In this document: piece after piece, positions 8,444-17,580 of the stretch | Layout of the letters: the number at the start of each line of letters is the position of its first letter | Numbering within the stretch: position 1 is the stretch's first letter | Source: Streptomyces sp. NBC_00670 | Lineage (GTDB): Bacteria; Actinomycetota; Actinomycetes; Streptomycetales; Streptomycetaceae | Length of the DNA: 64,000 nucleotides | NCBI RefSeq assembly: GCF_036226765.1 | Contig: NZ_CP109017.1 | Span: forward strand, 1,689,501 to 1,753,500 | Direction of reading: 5' to 3' | Program-made: the position numbers and the translations under genes | The notes under the pieces: model-generated | Seen by the model: the letters and a program-made list of their open reading frames with translations, nothing else | Database searches by the model: none | What the model was told of the DNA's origin: nothing

Positions 8444-9220
8444 TCACCTGCCCCCGTCGACCCGCCCCCACTCCCCCTCAAGACCCACCTGCTCACCGAG
8501 CGCCCGCTCACCCGCATCCGTGAGGGCGACGGCGCGGCCCGTGCCGATGCGGACGATCCAGCCGGCCTCGAAGGCGTGCCGGCACAGCGCGGCACCGGCC
8601 GCGCCGGCGAGGTGGGGGCGGCGCTCGGTCCAGTCCAGGCACGAGCGGACCGGCGGCCGGCGCGCGGCGGGCGGCAGGGTGATACCGAGGCCGGCGAGCC
8701 AGGCGGTGCCGTCGGCGGTGAGGGCGAGCCCGTGCGTCCAGTCCAGCAGTCCCCGTGCGGTCATCGCGTCGGTGAGGGCGACGCCGAGAGCCCCGGCGAG
8801 GTGGTCGTAGCACGTACGGGCGCGGGCCAGCGCGCGACCGCGGCCGACGGCGGGCAGGGAACGGGGCGGACGGGGGCGCCGGGGCGCCATCGAGGCGAGT
8901 CGCTCGATGAGCTCGGCCGTGTCGGGGTCGGCCAGGCGGACGTAACGGTGCCGGCCCTGGCGCTCCTGGGCGAGGAGTCCGCCGTCGACCAGGAGGTTGA
9001 GGTGCCCGGTCGCCGTGGAGGGGGCGACCGCGGCATGGCGTGCCAGTTCGTTCGCGGTCCAGGCGCGGCCGTCCAGGAGGGCCAGACAGAAGGCGGCCCG
9101 GGTGCCGTCGGCCAGCAGCGCGGCGAGTCCGGCGAGGTCGGCCCCCTCGACGGGAGCGACGTGGCCGGCCTCGGCGTCGGAACCGTGGCCGGGGGCGACA
9201 TGGGCGTCATGGCTGTTCAT
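8444..9220 (-). CDS. ArsR-type winged-helix transcriptional regulator
   Basis: A 258-residue cytoplasmic regulator. The N-terminal 100 residues form a winged HTH: ALLADGTRAAFCLALL, then WTANELARHAAVAPSTATGHLNLLVDGGLL as the HTH, and the wing QGRHRYVRLAD. The C-terminal 130 residues carry a conserved extension (CYDHLAGALGVALTDAM, RSCLDWTERRPHLAGAAGAAL) with the RxCxDWTERR pattern known from long ArsR-family members, probably an effector-binding part. I chose the ATG at 9220; the frame is open upstream across the divergent promoter. It diverges from the flavin reductase with 66 bp between, where a perfect inverted repeat lies, so it probably controls itself and that gene. Confidence 0.82.
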   Translation of the reverse strand: MNSHDAHVAPGHGSDAEAGHVAPVEGADLAGLAALLADGTRAAFCLALLDGRAWTANELARHAAVAPSTATGHLNLLVDGGLLAQERQGRHRYVRLADPDTAELIERLASMAPRRPRPPRSLPAVGRGRALARARTCYDHLAGALGVALTDAMTARGLLDWTHGLALTADGTAWLAGLGITLPPAARRPPVRSCLDWTERRPHLAGAAGAALCRHAFEAGWIVRIGTGRAVALTDAGERALGEQVGLEGEWGRVDGGR

Positions 9221-9245
9221 CACCGCCCATTCTCCGCCCGGAACA

Positions 9246-9263
9246 CTTCGGCCGGCGCCGAAG
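9246..9263. promoter_or_regulatory. Candidate operator between ArsR-like regulator and flavin reductase
   Basis: CTTCGGC-CGGC-GCCGAAG, a perfect inverted repeat of two 7-base arms, lies in the 66-bp divergent region, 23 bases before the flavin reductase ATG. Position and symmetry fit an operator for the adjacent winged-helix regulator. A GC-rich chance palindrome is possible. Confidence 0.5.
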
Positions 9264-9286
9264 CGTCCGCGTTCTACGGTCGCCCC

Positions 9287-9928
9287 ATGAACACCGCGAC
9301 ACCGCCCACCCCGCCCGCCGCCCCGTCGTCCACGCACATGACCGTCACGCCGAGCATCCTGTACTTCGGGACGCCGGTCGTGCTGCTCTCCACGGAGAAC
9401 GAGGACGGCTCGTGCAATCTCGCGCCGATGTCCTCGGCGTGGGCGCTGGGGCAGGTGGTGGTCCTCGGTCTGGGCACCGGGGGACAGACCGCGCACAACC
9501 TCCGCGCCCGCCCCGGCCTGGTGATCAACCTTCCCGCACCCGCGCAGTGGCAGGCGGTGGAGCGGCTGGCCCCGCTGACCGGGCGGAGCCCCGTGCCCGA
9601 GGAGAAAAGGGGCATGTTCCGCTTCGAGCCGGACAAGTTCACCGCCGCCGGGCTGCGCCCCCAGCCCTCCGAACGGGTGCGCCCGCCCCGCGTCGCCGAG
9701 TGCCCCCTCCAACTGGAGGCCCGCGCGGCCCAGGTCCGGCCGGACGCCTCCGGGGACTTCCTGATCGTCGAGGCCGACGTGCTCCGGGTGCACGCCGCCC
9801 CCGGGATCGTCGTCCCCGGCACCCAGCACATCGACCCGACCGCCTGGAGCCCCCTCCTCTACAACTTCCGCCACTACTACGGCCTCGGCCCCGAACTCGG
9901 CCACAACTTCCGCTCCCGCACCACCTGA
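9287..9928 (+). CDS. Flavin reductase-like domain protein
   Basis: This 213-residue soluble protein has the split-barrel FMN-binding fold of the flavin reductase-like family: TPSILYFGTPVVLLST, NLAPMSSAWALG (about 44-55), VLGLGTGGQTAHNLRARPGLVINL and PLQLEARA. The family reduces or binds FMN and often supplies reduced flavin to a monooxygenase. The C-terminus has HYYGLGPELG. The start is the first ATG after the divergent operator. No monooxygenase partner is adjacent; the only functional lead is the divergently encoded ArsR-like regulator. Confidence 0.8.
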   Translation: MNTATPPTPPAAPSSTHMTVTPSILYFGTPVVLLSTENEDGSCNLAPMSSAWALGQVVVLGLGTGGQTAHNLRARPGLVINLPAPAQWQAVERLAPLTGRSPVPEEKRGMFRFEPDKFTAAGLRPQPSERVRPPRVAECPLQLEARAAQVRPDASGDFLIVEADVLRVHAAPGIVVPGTQHIDPTAWSPLLYNFRHYYGLGPELGHNFRSRTT

Positions 9929-9988
9929 CGGGGCGGCGCCCGCCGTCTCCTCAGCGACCCGGAGCCGCCCACACGCCCGCCTCCGGCG

Positions 9989-11086
9989 TCACCCGACCAC
10001 CCGCCCGCCCAGCACGATCCGCCGGGGCGCCGCCAGGACCCGTACGTCCTCCCGCGGATCCGTCTCGTAGACGACGAGGTCCGCGGGAGCGCCCTCCTCC
10101 AGGCCGGGGCGGCCGAGCCACTGCCGGGCGCCCCAGGCCGTCGCGGAGAGGGCCTGGAGCGGGGGGATGCCGGCGGTGACCAGTTCCGCGACCTCCGCCG
10201 CGACCAGCCCGTGCGGCAGGGAGCCGCCCGCGTCCGTGCCGACGTAGACGGGGATGCCGGCGTCGTAGGCCGCGCGGACCGTGTCGTAGCGGCGTTCGTG
10301 CAGCCGGCGCATGTGCGCGGACCAGCGCGGGAACTTGGCCTCGCCACCCTCGGCGAGCCGGGGGAACGTGGCGATGTTGACCAGCGTGGGGACGATCGCC
10401 ACCCCGCGCGAGGCGAACAGGGGGATCGTCTCCTCCGTCAGACCCGTGGCGTGCTCGACGCAGTCGATGCCCGCCTCGACCAGGTCGCGCAGGGAGTCCT
10501 CGGCGAAGCAGTGCGCGGTGACGCGGGCGCCGAGCCGGTGGGCCTCGGCGATGGCGGTCTCGACGGCGCCGCGCGGCCAGCACGCGGTCAGGTCACCGGC
10601 GTCCCGGTCGATCCAGTCGCCGACCAGCTTGACCCAGCCGTCACCGCGCCGCGCCTCCTGGGCGACGTAGGCGGCCAGGTCCTCCGGCTCGACCTCCCAG
10701 GCGTAGTTGCGGATGTAGCGGCGGGTGCGGGCGATGTGCCGGCCGGCCCGGACGATCCGCGGCAGATCGGCGCGGTCGTCGATCCACCGGGTGTCGGACG
10801 GCGACCCCGCGTCCCGCAGCAGCAGCGCCCCGGCGTCGCGGTCGGTCAGCGCCTGCTTCTCGGAGACGTCGTCGGGCACGGGCCCGTGCGCGTCGAGCCC
10901 GACGTGACAGTGCGCGTCGACGAGCCCGGGCAGCACCCAGCCCTCGACGGTGCGGACGTCCCGCGCGGTCACCGGCCGGTCGTAGGTGATCCGCCCGCCG
11001 ACCACCCACACCTCGTCCCGCACCTGCCCGTCGTCCGCCCCGACGAGCACCCGCCCCTTCACGTGCAGCACCACGTCATCGCTCAT
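9989..11086 (-). CDS. Amidohydrolase family protein
   Basis: A 365-residue metal-dependent hydrolase of the amidohydrolase (imidazolonepropionase/prolidase-like) group. Metal ligands are visible: GLVDAHCHVGLD (HxH, about 54-65), a likely carbamylated Lys in VKLVGDWID, VTAHCFAED, CVEHATGL, and the aspartate in VYVGTDAGGSLPHG. The C-terminus returns to the small beta-sandwich (GAPADLVVYETDP, VLGGRVVG). The substrate is unknown; cyclic amides or X-Pro dipeptides are usual. ATG at 11086 is chosen; an in-frame GTG lies three codons upstream. It follows the amino-acid ABC genes on the same strand after 48 bp and may be co-transcribed, which would fit hydrolysis of an imported compound. Confidence 0.82.
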   Translation of the reverse strand: MSDDVVLHVKGRVLVGADDGQVRDEVWVVGGRITYDRPVTARDVRTVEGWVLPGLVDAHCHVGLDAHGPVPDDVSEKQALTDRDAGALLLRDAGSPSDTRWIDDRADLPRIVRAGRHIARTRRYIRNYAWEVEPEDLAAYVAQEARRGDGWVKLVGDWIDRDAGDLTACWPRGAVETAIAEAHRLGARVTAHCFAEDSLRDLVEAGIDCVEHATGLTEETIPLFASRGVAIVPTLVNIATFPRLAEGGEAKFPRWSAHMRRLHERRYDTVRAAYDAGIPVYVGTDAGGSLPHGLVAAEVAELVTAGIPPLQALSATAWGARQWLGRPGLEEGAPADLVVYETDPREDVRVLAAPRRIVLGGRVVG

Positions 11087-11134
11087 GCACGGCACCCTAA
11101 AGGGTGGCCCGCTCCGGCGTACGGTGCCTGTTTT

Positions 11135-11992
11135 TCAGGCGCCCCGCCCCGGCGGGGTCGGCGGGTGGTCCCGTTTGGCCGGCGGGGCCGGGGCGGCGTG
11201 GACCTGGTCCGAGGTCTCCTCCTCCACCTCGGCCATCGCGGGGTCGAGGAGGCGGGAGAGGAAGTGGCGGGTGCGGGTGTGCCGCGGGTCGGTGATGACC
11301 TGGTCGGGGGTGCCGTCCTCGACGATCACGCCGCCGTCCATGAAGACGACCCGGTCGGCGACCTCGCGGGCGAACGTCATCTCGTGGGTGACGACCATCA
11401 TCGTCATGCCCTCGTGGGCGAGGCGGCGCATGACGGCGAGGACGTCGCCGACCAGTTCCGGGTCGAGCGCGGAGGTGGGCTCGTCGAAGAGCATCACCTC
11501 CGGGCCCATGGCCAGCGCGCGGGCGATGGCGACGCGCTGCTGCTGGCCTCCGGAGAGCGAGGACGGGTAGGCGTCCGCCTTCTCGGCGAGCCCCACCCGC
11601 TCCAGGTTCTCCGCGGCCACCCGGGCCGCGGTCGCCTTGTCCCGGCCGAGCACCCGCCGCTGCGGCAGGGTGAGGTTCTCGGTCACCGTCACGTGCGGGA
11701 ACAGGTTGAACTGCTGGAAGACCATGCCGATCCGGCGGCGTACGGCGTCGATGTCGACGTCCGGGTCGGTCAGTTCGGTGCCGCCGACGAAGACCTGGCC
11801 CTTGGTGGGCTCCTCCAGGAGGTTCACGCAGCGCAGCAGCGTGGACTTGCCGGAACCGGAGGGGCCGATGACGCAGACGACCTCGCCCTGGTGGATCTCC
11901 AGGTCGATGCCGCGCAGCACCTCGTTGTCCCCGAAGGACTTGTGCAGCGCACGGACGCTGATCTCGGGCGCGCTGCTGTGGGGTGCGCTCAC
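11135..11992 (-). CDS. Polar amino-acid ABC transporter ATP-binding protein
   Basis: This 285-residue ATPase powers the transporter encoded just upstream. All ABC motifs are present: Walker [10 protein letters not shown] (about 43-51), Q-loop FQQFNLFPH, signature LSGGQQQR, Walker [14 protein letters not shown], and switch His in VVTHEMTF. The order [10 protein letters not shown] and FNLFPHVTV is typical of the GlnQ/polar amino-acid class. The C-terminus has an unusual acidic and proline-rich extension of about 35 residues (EVEEETSD, then [15 protein letters not shown]). It starts 31 bp after the permease gene. Confidence 0.92.
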   Translation of the reverse strand: MSAPHSSAPEISVRALHKSFGDNEVLRGIDLEIHQGEVVCVIGPSGSGKSTLLRCVNLLEEPTKGQVFVGGTELTDPDVDIDAVRRRIGMVFQQFNLFPHVTVTENLTLPQRRVLGRDKATAARVAAENLERVGLAEKADAYPSSLSGGQQQRVAIARALAMGPEVMLFDEPTSALDPELVGDVLAVMRRLAHEGMTMMVVTHEMTFAREVADRVVFMDGGVIVEDGTPDQVITDPRHTRTRHFLSRLLDPAMAEVEEETSDQVHAAPAPPAKRDHPPTPPGRGA

Positions 11993-12023
11993 TGGACTGC
12001 CTCTTCGCTGCTCGCTCGGGTGC

Positions 12024-12863
12024 TCACTTGGTGGCCTCCCCGGCCTTGGCCTCGAGACGCCGGACGACGAAGCCGAGCGGCACGGTGACCAGCAGATAGC
12101 ACAGGCCGGCGACCAGGATCGGCGTGGAGTTGGCGGTCTGGCTCGCCAGGTCGCGGCCGAACTTCGCCAGTTCGCGTTCCTCCAGCGTGACGCCGAGGAA
12201 CAGCACCAGCGAGGAGTCCTTGAAGAGGAGGACGAGCTCGTTGGTGAGCGGCGGGATCACGATGCGGAACGCCTGCGGGATGATGACGGAGACCATGGCG
12301 CGGGCGTGCGAGAAGCCCAGCGAGCGGGCCGCCTCCATCTGCCCCTTGGGCACCGCCTGGATGCCGGCCCGGATCGTCTCCGCCATGTACGCGGCGGAGA
12401 CCAGGCCGAGCGCGATGGCGACCTTGCCGTACGTGCCGCCGGGGATCTCCGTGCCGGGGAAGGCCAGCGGGACGGCCACCCCGACGAAGATGAAGATCAG
12501 CAGGGCGGGCAGGCCGCGGAAGATCTCGATGTAGATGCCGGAGACCCAGCGGTACGGGCCCACGGACGACAGCCGCATCAGCGCGATCACCATGCCGAGC
12601 ACGAGGCCGACGACGAAGCCGGACAGCGTGTAGAGCACGGTGTTCTTCAGGGCCAGCGTGATGATGTCCGGGAACAGCTGCTTGGCCAGGTCCGCCTGGG
12701 CGAACTGGTTCTGCAGTCGCCCCCAGTCGGCGCCCACCGCGAGCGCGACCACGGCGGCGACGAAGACGACGTACTGCGCGCCCCGCGAGAGCGCGCGCTT
12801 CTGCCGCCGGGTCAGGCCGGACTTCCTGGGCTGGAGGGCGGTGTCGGTGCCGGTGTCCGTCAT
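12024..12863 (-). CDS. Polar amino-acid ABC transporter permease
   Basis: A 279-residue inner-membrane permease of the HisMQ/GlnP class. After a basic cytoplasmic N-terminus come about six helices. The EAA loop contacting the ATPase is visible as [15 protein letters not shown]...[20 protein letters not shown] and [10 protein letters not shown] are also class signatures. The ATG at 12863 overlaps the stop of the binding-protein gene (ATGA). Only one permease gene is present, so the channel is probably a homodimer. Confidence 0.9.
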   Translation of the reverse strand: MTDTGTDTALQPRKSGLTRRQKRALSRGAQYVVFVAAVVALAVGADWGRLQNQFAQADLAKQLFPDIITLALKNTVLYTLSGFVVGLVLGMVIALMRLSSVGPYRWVSGIYIEIFRGLPALLIFIFVGVAVPLAFPGTEIPGGTYGKVAIALGLVSAAYMAETIRAGIQAVPKGQMEAARSLGFSHARAMVSVIIPQAFRIVIPPLTNELVLLFKDSSLVLFLGVTLEERELAKFGRDLASQTANSTPILVAGLCYLLVTVPLGFVVRRLEAKAGEATK

Positions 12864-13732
12864 GAGGCGGAAGCGGAGGCGGACGTGGTGGCCGACGGGG
12901 ACGCGGCCGACTCGTCGTACGGGCCGATCCACTTCTCGTACAGCTTCTTGTACGTGCCGTCGGACTTGGCCTCGGCGAGCGCCTTGTTGATGGCGGCGAG
13001 CAGCTTGCTGTTGCCCTTCTTCACCGTGAAGCCGTACTGCTCACCGGTGTTGATGTTGTCGGCGACCTCGAAGGCGTCGGCGTTGGCCTTGTCCTTCAGC
13101 CAGCCCTGGACGACCGGGTAGTCGATGACGACGGCCTGGACCTGGCCGGTGCGCAGGCCGTTGAGGACGGCGTCGGAGGACTCGAAGGAGACCGGGTCGA
13201 AGCCCTTCTCGCGGGCGTAGTCCTCGCCGGTGGTCTGCGCCTGGGCGCCGAGCTTCTTGCCCTTGGCCTTGACGTCGGCGAGCGAGGTGAGGCCGCTCTT
13301 CTTGCTCACCAGGACGGCCTGGGTGGCCTCGAAGTACGGGTCGGAGAAGTCGACGTTCTTCTTGCGCTCGTCGGTGATCGTCATACCGGCGGCGGCGAGG
13401 TCGCACTGGCCGGAGTTGAGGAAGGCGCCGGTCTTGAAGTTCTCGAACGGCGTGTCGACGATCGCCTGCTTCACCCCGAGGTCGTCCGCGACCAGGTCGA
13501 CGAGGGAGACGTCGAAGCCCTGCACCTTGCCGTCGATCTCGGACTGGAACGGGGGGTACGGCAGATGGGTGCAGGTGGTGATCTGGCCGGCCTTGACCAG
13601 GGGCACGCCCTTGGTGGTGGCCTTCTTCCCGCCGTCGTCGCCGCCGGAGGAACAACCGGCCGCGAGCAGCAGTCCGGCGACCGCGGCGGTGGCGGTCAGC
13701 ACGCGGGTCCGGCGTCCGGGGACCGTGTTCAC
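12860..13732 (-). CDS. Amino-acid ABC transporter substrate-binding lipoprotein
   Basis: A 290-residue lipoprotein that captures the amino acid outside the membrane. It has a signal peptide ending in the lipobox LLAAGC, a Ser/Gly/Lys linker, and the family 3 solute-binding fold (CTHLPYPPFQSEIDGKVQGFDVSLVD, GQCDLAAAGMTIT, RKKNVDFSDPYFEA). The C-terminus is a Ser/Ala/Thr tail. I place the start at GTG 13732, because a perfect CAGGAGG (13747-13741) lies 8 bases upstream. The in-frame ATG at 13756 would put that ribosome site inside the gene. Glutamate/glutamine is likely but unproven. Confidence 0.88.
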   Translation of the reverse strand: MNTVPGRRTRVLTATAAVAGLLLAAGCSSGGDDGGKKATTKGVPLVKAGQITTCTHLPYPPFQSEIDGKVQGFDVSLVDLVADDLGVKQAIVDTPFENFKTGAFLNSGQCDLAAAGMTITDERKKNVDFSDPYFEATQAVLVSKKSGLTSLADVKAKGKKLGAQAQTTGEDYAREKGFDPVSFESSDAVLNGLRTGQVQAVVIDYPVVQGWLKDKANADAFEVADNINTGEQYGFTVKKGNSKLLAAINKALAEAKSDGTYKKLYEKWIGPYDESAASPSATTSASASAS

Positions 13733-13801
13733 GACGGGGGCCTCCTGTGGGGGCATGTGGGGCGGTTGTGGTGCGGGAGCCGCGGGGTTGCCGAGGCTGT
13801 G

Positions 13802-13826
13802 GTCTGTCTGTGGGGCACAAACAGAC
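13802..13826. promoter_or_regulatory. Hairpin/operator at the transcription start of the amino-acid ABC operon
   Basis: GTCTGTCTGTG-GGG-CACAAACAGAC: two 11-base arms with one mismatch and a 3-base loop. It lies just downstream of the -10 box at 13832-13837 on the minus strand, so it covers the expected start point and first transcribed bases. It could be a repressor site or a 5' RNA stem. The remaining leader to the GTG is about 70 bases. Confidence 0.55.
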
Positions 13827-13831
13827 TTCCG

Positions 13832-13859
13832 ATTATAAGGAGATGTTTGGGGTTCTCAA
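13832..13859 (-). promoter_or_regulatory. Sigma-70 type promoter of the amino-acid ABC operon
   Basis: On the minus strand: TTGAGA (13859-13854), 16 bases, TATAAT (13837-13832). A consensus -10 box is rare in this GC-rich genome. It reads toward the binding-protein gene about 100 bases away. The flanks are also unusually AT-rich. Confidence 0.75.
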
Positions 13860-14050
13860 ACCAAACCGATGGTCGAAGCGGTCGTGTGACCTGCGGTTCG
13901 GAAGGCAGCGGCGGGTGGTTCGGAGGGAGCGGGACGGGTTCCAGGGGTGGGATTAGGCTCGTCGGGCGGAGCGATACGTGGGTGACACCGGTGTTCCCTA
14001 CCCGTGTCGGCACCCGTTAAGTGACCCGTTGAGAGAGAAGAGAGCGCGTC

Positions 14051-15145
14051 GTGACCCACCCCCTGCTGGACCTGCCCCCGCTGACCGCCGCGCGCTTCGC
14101 CGCCGTCGAGGACCGGGTGGCCCGGCTGCTCGGCACGCGGAACGACGTGGTGATCATGCAGGGCGAGGCGCTGCTGCCGCTGGAGGGCGCGATCCGCGGC
14201 TGCGCCGGGCCCGGCACCACCGCGCTGAACGTGATCACCGGGCCGTACGGGCAGACCTTCGGGGACTGGCTGCGTGACTGCGGGGCCACGGTGATCGATC
14301 TCGCGGTGCCGTTCCACACGGCGGTGACCGCGGAGCGGGTGCGGGCGGCGTTCGAGGAGCACCCGGAGATCGACTTCGTCTCGCTGGTGCACGCGGAGGC
14401 GGCCACCGGCAACACCAACCCGGTCGCGGAGATCAGCGAGGTCGTACGGGAGCGGGGCGCCCTGCTCTACCTGGACGCGGTGGCCTCGGTCGCGGCGGAG
14501 CCGGTGCGGGTGGACGCGTGGGGCGTCGACCTGTGCGTGATCGGCGGCCAGAAGGCGATGGGCGGCCCGGCGGGCGTGTCGGCGGTGTCGGTGAGCGAGC
14601 GGGCGTGGGCGCGGATGGCGGCGAATCCGCGGGCGCCGCGGCGGTCGTATCTGTCGCTCCTCGACTGGAAGGAGCGGTGGATCGACGGGGGCCGGGTCGC
14701 GCTGCCGCACGCGCCGGCGCAGCTGGAGATGCTGGCGCTCGAGGCGTGTCTGGAGCGGATCGAGGAACGGGGGCTCGATGCGGTGATGGCCGCGCACGCC
14801 GCCGCGGCGACCGCGATGCGGGCGGGGGTGCGGGCGCTGGGGGGCGGTCTTGAGCCGTACGTGTACGAGGCGCGGGAGGCGGCGCCGGTGGCGACGACCG
14901 TGCGGGTGCGGGGCGGTGTGGACGCCTCCGCGCTCGTGGCGCGGGCGGTGGCTGTGGACGCGGGTGTGCCGTTGGTGGCCGGCGGGGGTGTGCTGGCGCG
15001 GGAGATGGTGCGGGTGAATCACTACGGGGCGGATGCGGGGGTGGAGGTCGTGCGGCGGTGTCTGGTCGCGCTGGGCGCGGCGTTGGAGGAGCTGGGTGTG
15101 GGTGGGGTGGATGTGGAGGGGGCGGTGCGGGTGGTGGGGGGTTGA
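14051..15145 (+). CDS. Class V aminotransferase (alanine-glyoxylate type)
   Basis: A 364-residue PLP enzyme of the serine/alanine-glyoxylate aminotransferase group. Features: VVIMQGEALLPLEGAIRG near 35-52, the glycine-rich NVITGPYGQTFG, the VHAEAATGNTNPV substrate loop, LDAVASVAAEPV (PLP Asp), and the Schiff-base lysine in GGQKAMGGPAGVS (about 174). It starts at GTG 14051 with a purine-rich GAGAGAGAAG upstream. It lies alone between the ABC promoter and the ect cluster, so the physiological substrate cannot be read from context. It ends at a modular intergenic repeat. Confidence 0.82.
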   Translation: MTHPLLDLPPLTAARFAAVEDRVARLLGTRNDVVIMQGEALLPLEGAIRGCAGPGTTALNVITGPYGQTFGDWLRDCGATVIDLAVPFHTAVTAERVRAAFEEHPEIDFVSLVHAEAATGNTNPVAEISEVVRERGALLYLDAVASVAAEPVRVDAWGVDLCVIGGQKAMGGPAGVSAVSVSERAWARMAANPRAPRRSYLSLLDWKERWIDGGRVALPHAPAQLEMLALEACLERIEERGLDAVMAAHAAAATAMRAGVRALGGGLEPYVYEAREAAPVATTVRVRGGVDASALVARAVAVDAGVPLVAGGGVLAREMVRVNHYGADAGVEVVRRCLVALGAALEELGVGGVDVEGAVRVVGG

Positions 15146-15150
15146 GGGTT

Positions 15151-15262
15151 TTCGCCCCCGCCGCCCTTACCCTTCCCGTCCCCCGGGGGCTGCGCCCCCG
15201 GACCCCGCCGAAAGATTGCGCCCACGCGGCGGAGCCGCACATTGACACAGCCCCGCGCCCCT
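15151..15262. repeat. Modular intergenic repeat, copy 2
   Basis: Begins five bases after the aminotransferase stop with the same C-rich tract (15151-15182), hairpin CCGGGGGC-TGC-GCCCCCGG (15183-15201), then CGGCGGAGCCGCA and GACACAGCCCCGCGCCCCT (ends 15261). Same order and polarity as copy 1. Confidence 0.75.
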
Positions 15263-15594
15263 TATCAGCCGGGGTATTGCAGGTGACATTCCGACGGCAT
15301 TCTTCTCCTTATTCCTGAACAGTTTCCCATATTCTCCTGCCCGCTTCTTCTCGGTCTAAACGCAACGATTTCGCGAAGCCGTATCGACATAATCCGGACA
15401 CCCTTCCTAAGGGTTACACGGTTGTGATGCGTTCCACAAGGTGGTCGTTTCATCCCGCTTCGCGCCCCGCTTACCAGGACATTTCACCGCCGGCTCGCCC
15501 GGACGCCCGCGCCCGCGTGATAACACACGGGTCTGCCACGCGTAACCCCGATCGGCGATGCAATTTTCAATTTACCTGGGTAAGTTCATTCTGC
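15263..15594 (+). promoter_or_regulatory. ectA upstream region
   Basis: This gene-free 330 bp has clearly lower GC than its surroundings and should hold the ectoine operon promoter. It contains a small perfect hairpin ACCCTT-CCT-AAGGGT (15400-15414) and an AT-rich block just before the ectA ATG (15559-15594). No -35/-10 pair is convincing by eye; CATAAT at 15388-15393 is a possible -10. Osmotic induction is known for ect genes of this genus, but no element here can be assigned to it. Confidence 0.4.
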
Positions 15595-16170
15595 ATGACC
15601 GCCGCACAAGCCGACCTGTCAGCGGAATTCATGGGAATGACCGGAAACACCGGAGAACCACGTACAGACCGTCCGGACGTGGCGGACGGCGCCGCACTGT
15701 GGCGCATCGCCAAGGACTCCGGAACCCTCGACCTCAACTCCTCCTACAGCTACCTGCTGTGGTGCCGTGACTTCGCCGGCACCTCGGTGGTGGCCCGTGC
15801 CGCCGACGGCACCCCCGTCGGATTCGTGACCGCCTATCTGCGCCCCGACCGCCCCAGCACCCTGCTGGTCTGGCAGGTCGCCGTCGACGCCTCCCACCGC
15901 GGCCGCGGCCTCGCCGCCCGACTGCTCGACGATCTGGCCGCCCATGTCGTCGCCGAGTACGGCGTGACCGGACTCGAGACGACCATCAGCCCCGGCAACA
16001 CCGCCTCCGAGCGCCTGTTCGCCTCGTTCGCCCGCCGCCACGGTGCGACCGTCGAGCGCGAGGTGCTGTTCGAGACGGAGCGGTTCCCCGACGGTCCGCA
16101 CGACCCCGAGGTGCTGCACCGCATAGGCCCGCTGTCCGCCGACAGCGCCCCGGCCGCCCCCGCCGCCTGA
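15595..16170 (+). CDS. ectA: L-2,4-diaminobutyrate N-acetyltransferase
   Basis: EctA acetylates the gamma-amino group of diaminobutyrate, the second step to ectoine. The 191 residues form a GNAT domain: LDLNSSYSYLLWCRDF (substrate side), VGFVTAYLRPDRPSTLLVWQVAVD, the acetyl-CoA loop HRGRGLAARLLDDL, and ETTISPGNTASERLFASFAR. The ATG at 15595 gives the MTAAQADL start I recall for Streptomyces EctA. Later ATGs at 15631 and 15637 would also keep the domain. First gene of ectABCD; the gap to ectB is 103 bp. Confidence 0.95.
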   Translation: MTAAQADLSAEFMGMTGNTGEPRTDRPDVADGAALWRIAKDSGTLDLNSSYSYLLWCRDFAGTSVVARAADGTPVGFVTAYLRPDRPSTLLVWQVAVDASHRGRGLAARLLDDLAAHVVAEYGVTGLETTISPGNTASERLFASFARRHGATVEREVLFETERFPDGPHDPEVLHRIGPLSADSAPAAPAA

Positions 16171-16273
16171 GCCGTCGCCCACCCCTGCCGTTTCCCTTCA
16201 CCTCACCCGCCCCAGGACTTCAGCCCGCTACGTCCGAGTCCCACTCCCACCCCACCACCGAGGAGCGATTCGC

Positions 16274-17545
16274 GTGACCATCACCCAGCCCGACCTCAGC
16301 GTCTTCGAGACCCTCGAATCCGAGGTACGCAGTTACTGCCGCGGCTGGCCCGCCGTCTTCGACCGCGCCCGGGGCAGCCGTATGTACGACGAGGACGGCC
16401 ACGGCTACCTCGACTTCTTCGCCGGCGCCGGCTCACTCAACTACGGCCACAACAACCCCGTACTGAAACGCGCGCTGATCGACTACCTGGAGCGGGACGG
16501 CGTCACGCACGGGCTCGACATGTCGACCACCGCCAAACGGCAGTTCCTCCAGACCTTCCAGGACCTGGTGCTGCGCCCGCGCGACCTGCCGTTCAAGGTG
16601 ATGTTCCCCGGCCCGACCGGCACCAACGCCGTGGAGTCGGCGCTGAAGCTGGCCCGCAAGGTGAAGGGGCGCGAGGCGATCGTGTCGTTCACCAATGCCT
16701 TCCACGGCATGTCGCTGGGTTCGCTCGCCGTCACCGGCAACGCGTTCAAGCGGGCCGGCGCCGGTGTTCCGCTGGTGCACGGCACGCCGATGCCGTTCGA
16801 CAACTACTTCGACGGCACCGTCGAGGACTTCCTCTGGTTCGAGCGGCTGCTCGAGGACCAGGGCTCCGGCCTCAACAAGCCCGCCGCCGTGATCGTCGAG
16901 ACGGTGCAGGGCGAGGGCGGCATCAACGTCGCCCGGCCCGAGTGGCTGCGTGCGCTGGCGGAGCTGTGCGAGCGGCAGGACATGCTGCTGATCGTCGACG
17001 ACATCCAGATGGGCTGCGGCCGTACCGGCGCGTTCTTCTCCTTCGAGGAGGCCGGCATCACGCCCGACATCGTCACGGTCTCCAAGTCCATCAGCGGCTA
17101 CGGGCTGCCGATGTCGCTGTGCCTGTTCAAGCCCGAGCTCGACGTGTGGGAGCCGGGCGAGCACAACGGCACCTTCCGCGGCAACAACCCGGCGTTCGTC
17201 ACCGCCACCGCCGCGCTGGAGACGTACTGGACCGACGGCTCCGCCATGGAGAAGCAGACCCGCGCCCGCGGGGAGCAGGTCGAGCAGGCGCTCATCTCCA
17301 TCACCGAGGAGAACCTGGCCGACGTCAAGGAGTACCGCGGCCGCGGTCTGGTCTGGGGCCTGGAGTTCCACGACAAGGAGCGGGCCGGGCGCGTCGCCCG
17401 TCGCGCCTTCGACCTCGGCCTGCTGATCGAGACCTCCGGTCCGGAGAGCGAGGTCGTCAAGCTGCTGCCCGCGCTCACCACGACCGGCGAGGAGCTGGAC
17501 GAGGGTCTGCGGATCCTCGCCCGCGCGGTCCGCGAGACGGCCTGA
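16274..17545 (+). CDS. ectB: Diaminobutyrate--2-oxoglutarate aminotransferase
   Basis: EctB converts aspartate semialdehyde to L-2,4-diaminobutyrate with glutamate as amino donor. It is a 423-residue class III aminotransferase. Visible are the FAGAGSLNYGHNNP start, GPTGTNAVESALKLARKVKGR (phosphate binding), FHGMSLGSLAVTGN, VDDIQMGCGRTG (PLP Asp), and the Schiff-base lysine K271 in VSKSISGYGLPMSL. It starts at GTG 16274 with GGAGCG 8-13 bases upstream. Size and motifs match the family exactly. Confidence 0.95.
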   Translation: MTITQPDLSVFETLESEVRSYCRGWPAVFDRARGSRMYDEDGHGYLDFFAGAGSLNYGHNNPVLKRALIDYLERDGVTHGLDMSTTAKRQFLQTFQDLVLRPRDLPFKVMFPGPTGTNAVESALKLARKVKGREAIVSFTNAFHGMSLGSLAVTGNAFKRAGAGVPLVHGTPMPFDNYFDGTVEDFLWFERLLEDQGSGLNKPAAVIVETVQGEGGINVARPEWLRALAELCERQDMLLIVDDIQMGCGRTGAFFSFEEAGITPDIVTVSKSISGYGLPMSLCLFKPELDVWEPGEHNGTFRGNNPAFVTATAALETYWTDGSAMEKQTRARGEQVEQALISITEENLADVKEYRGRGLVWGLEFHDKERAGRVARRAFDLGLLIETSGPESEVVKLLPALTTTGEELDEGLRILARAVRETA

Positions 17546-17580
17546 GCCGCCGTCGCCGAAGCGGCACCGCGCCACCGGGG

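Noticed and set aside
15265..15453. 62-codon minus-strand frame in the ectA upstream region
   Set aside because: Basic low-complexity peptide, no ribosome site, atypical codon usage; the region is better explained as promoter.
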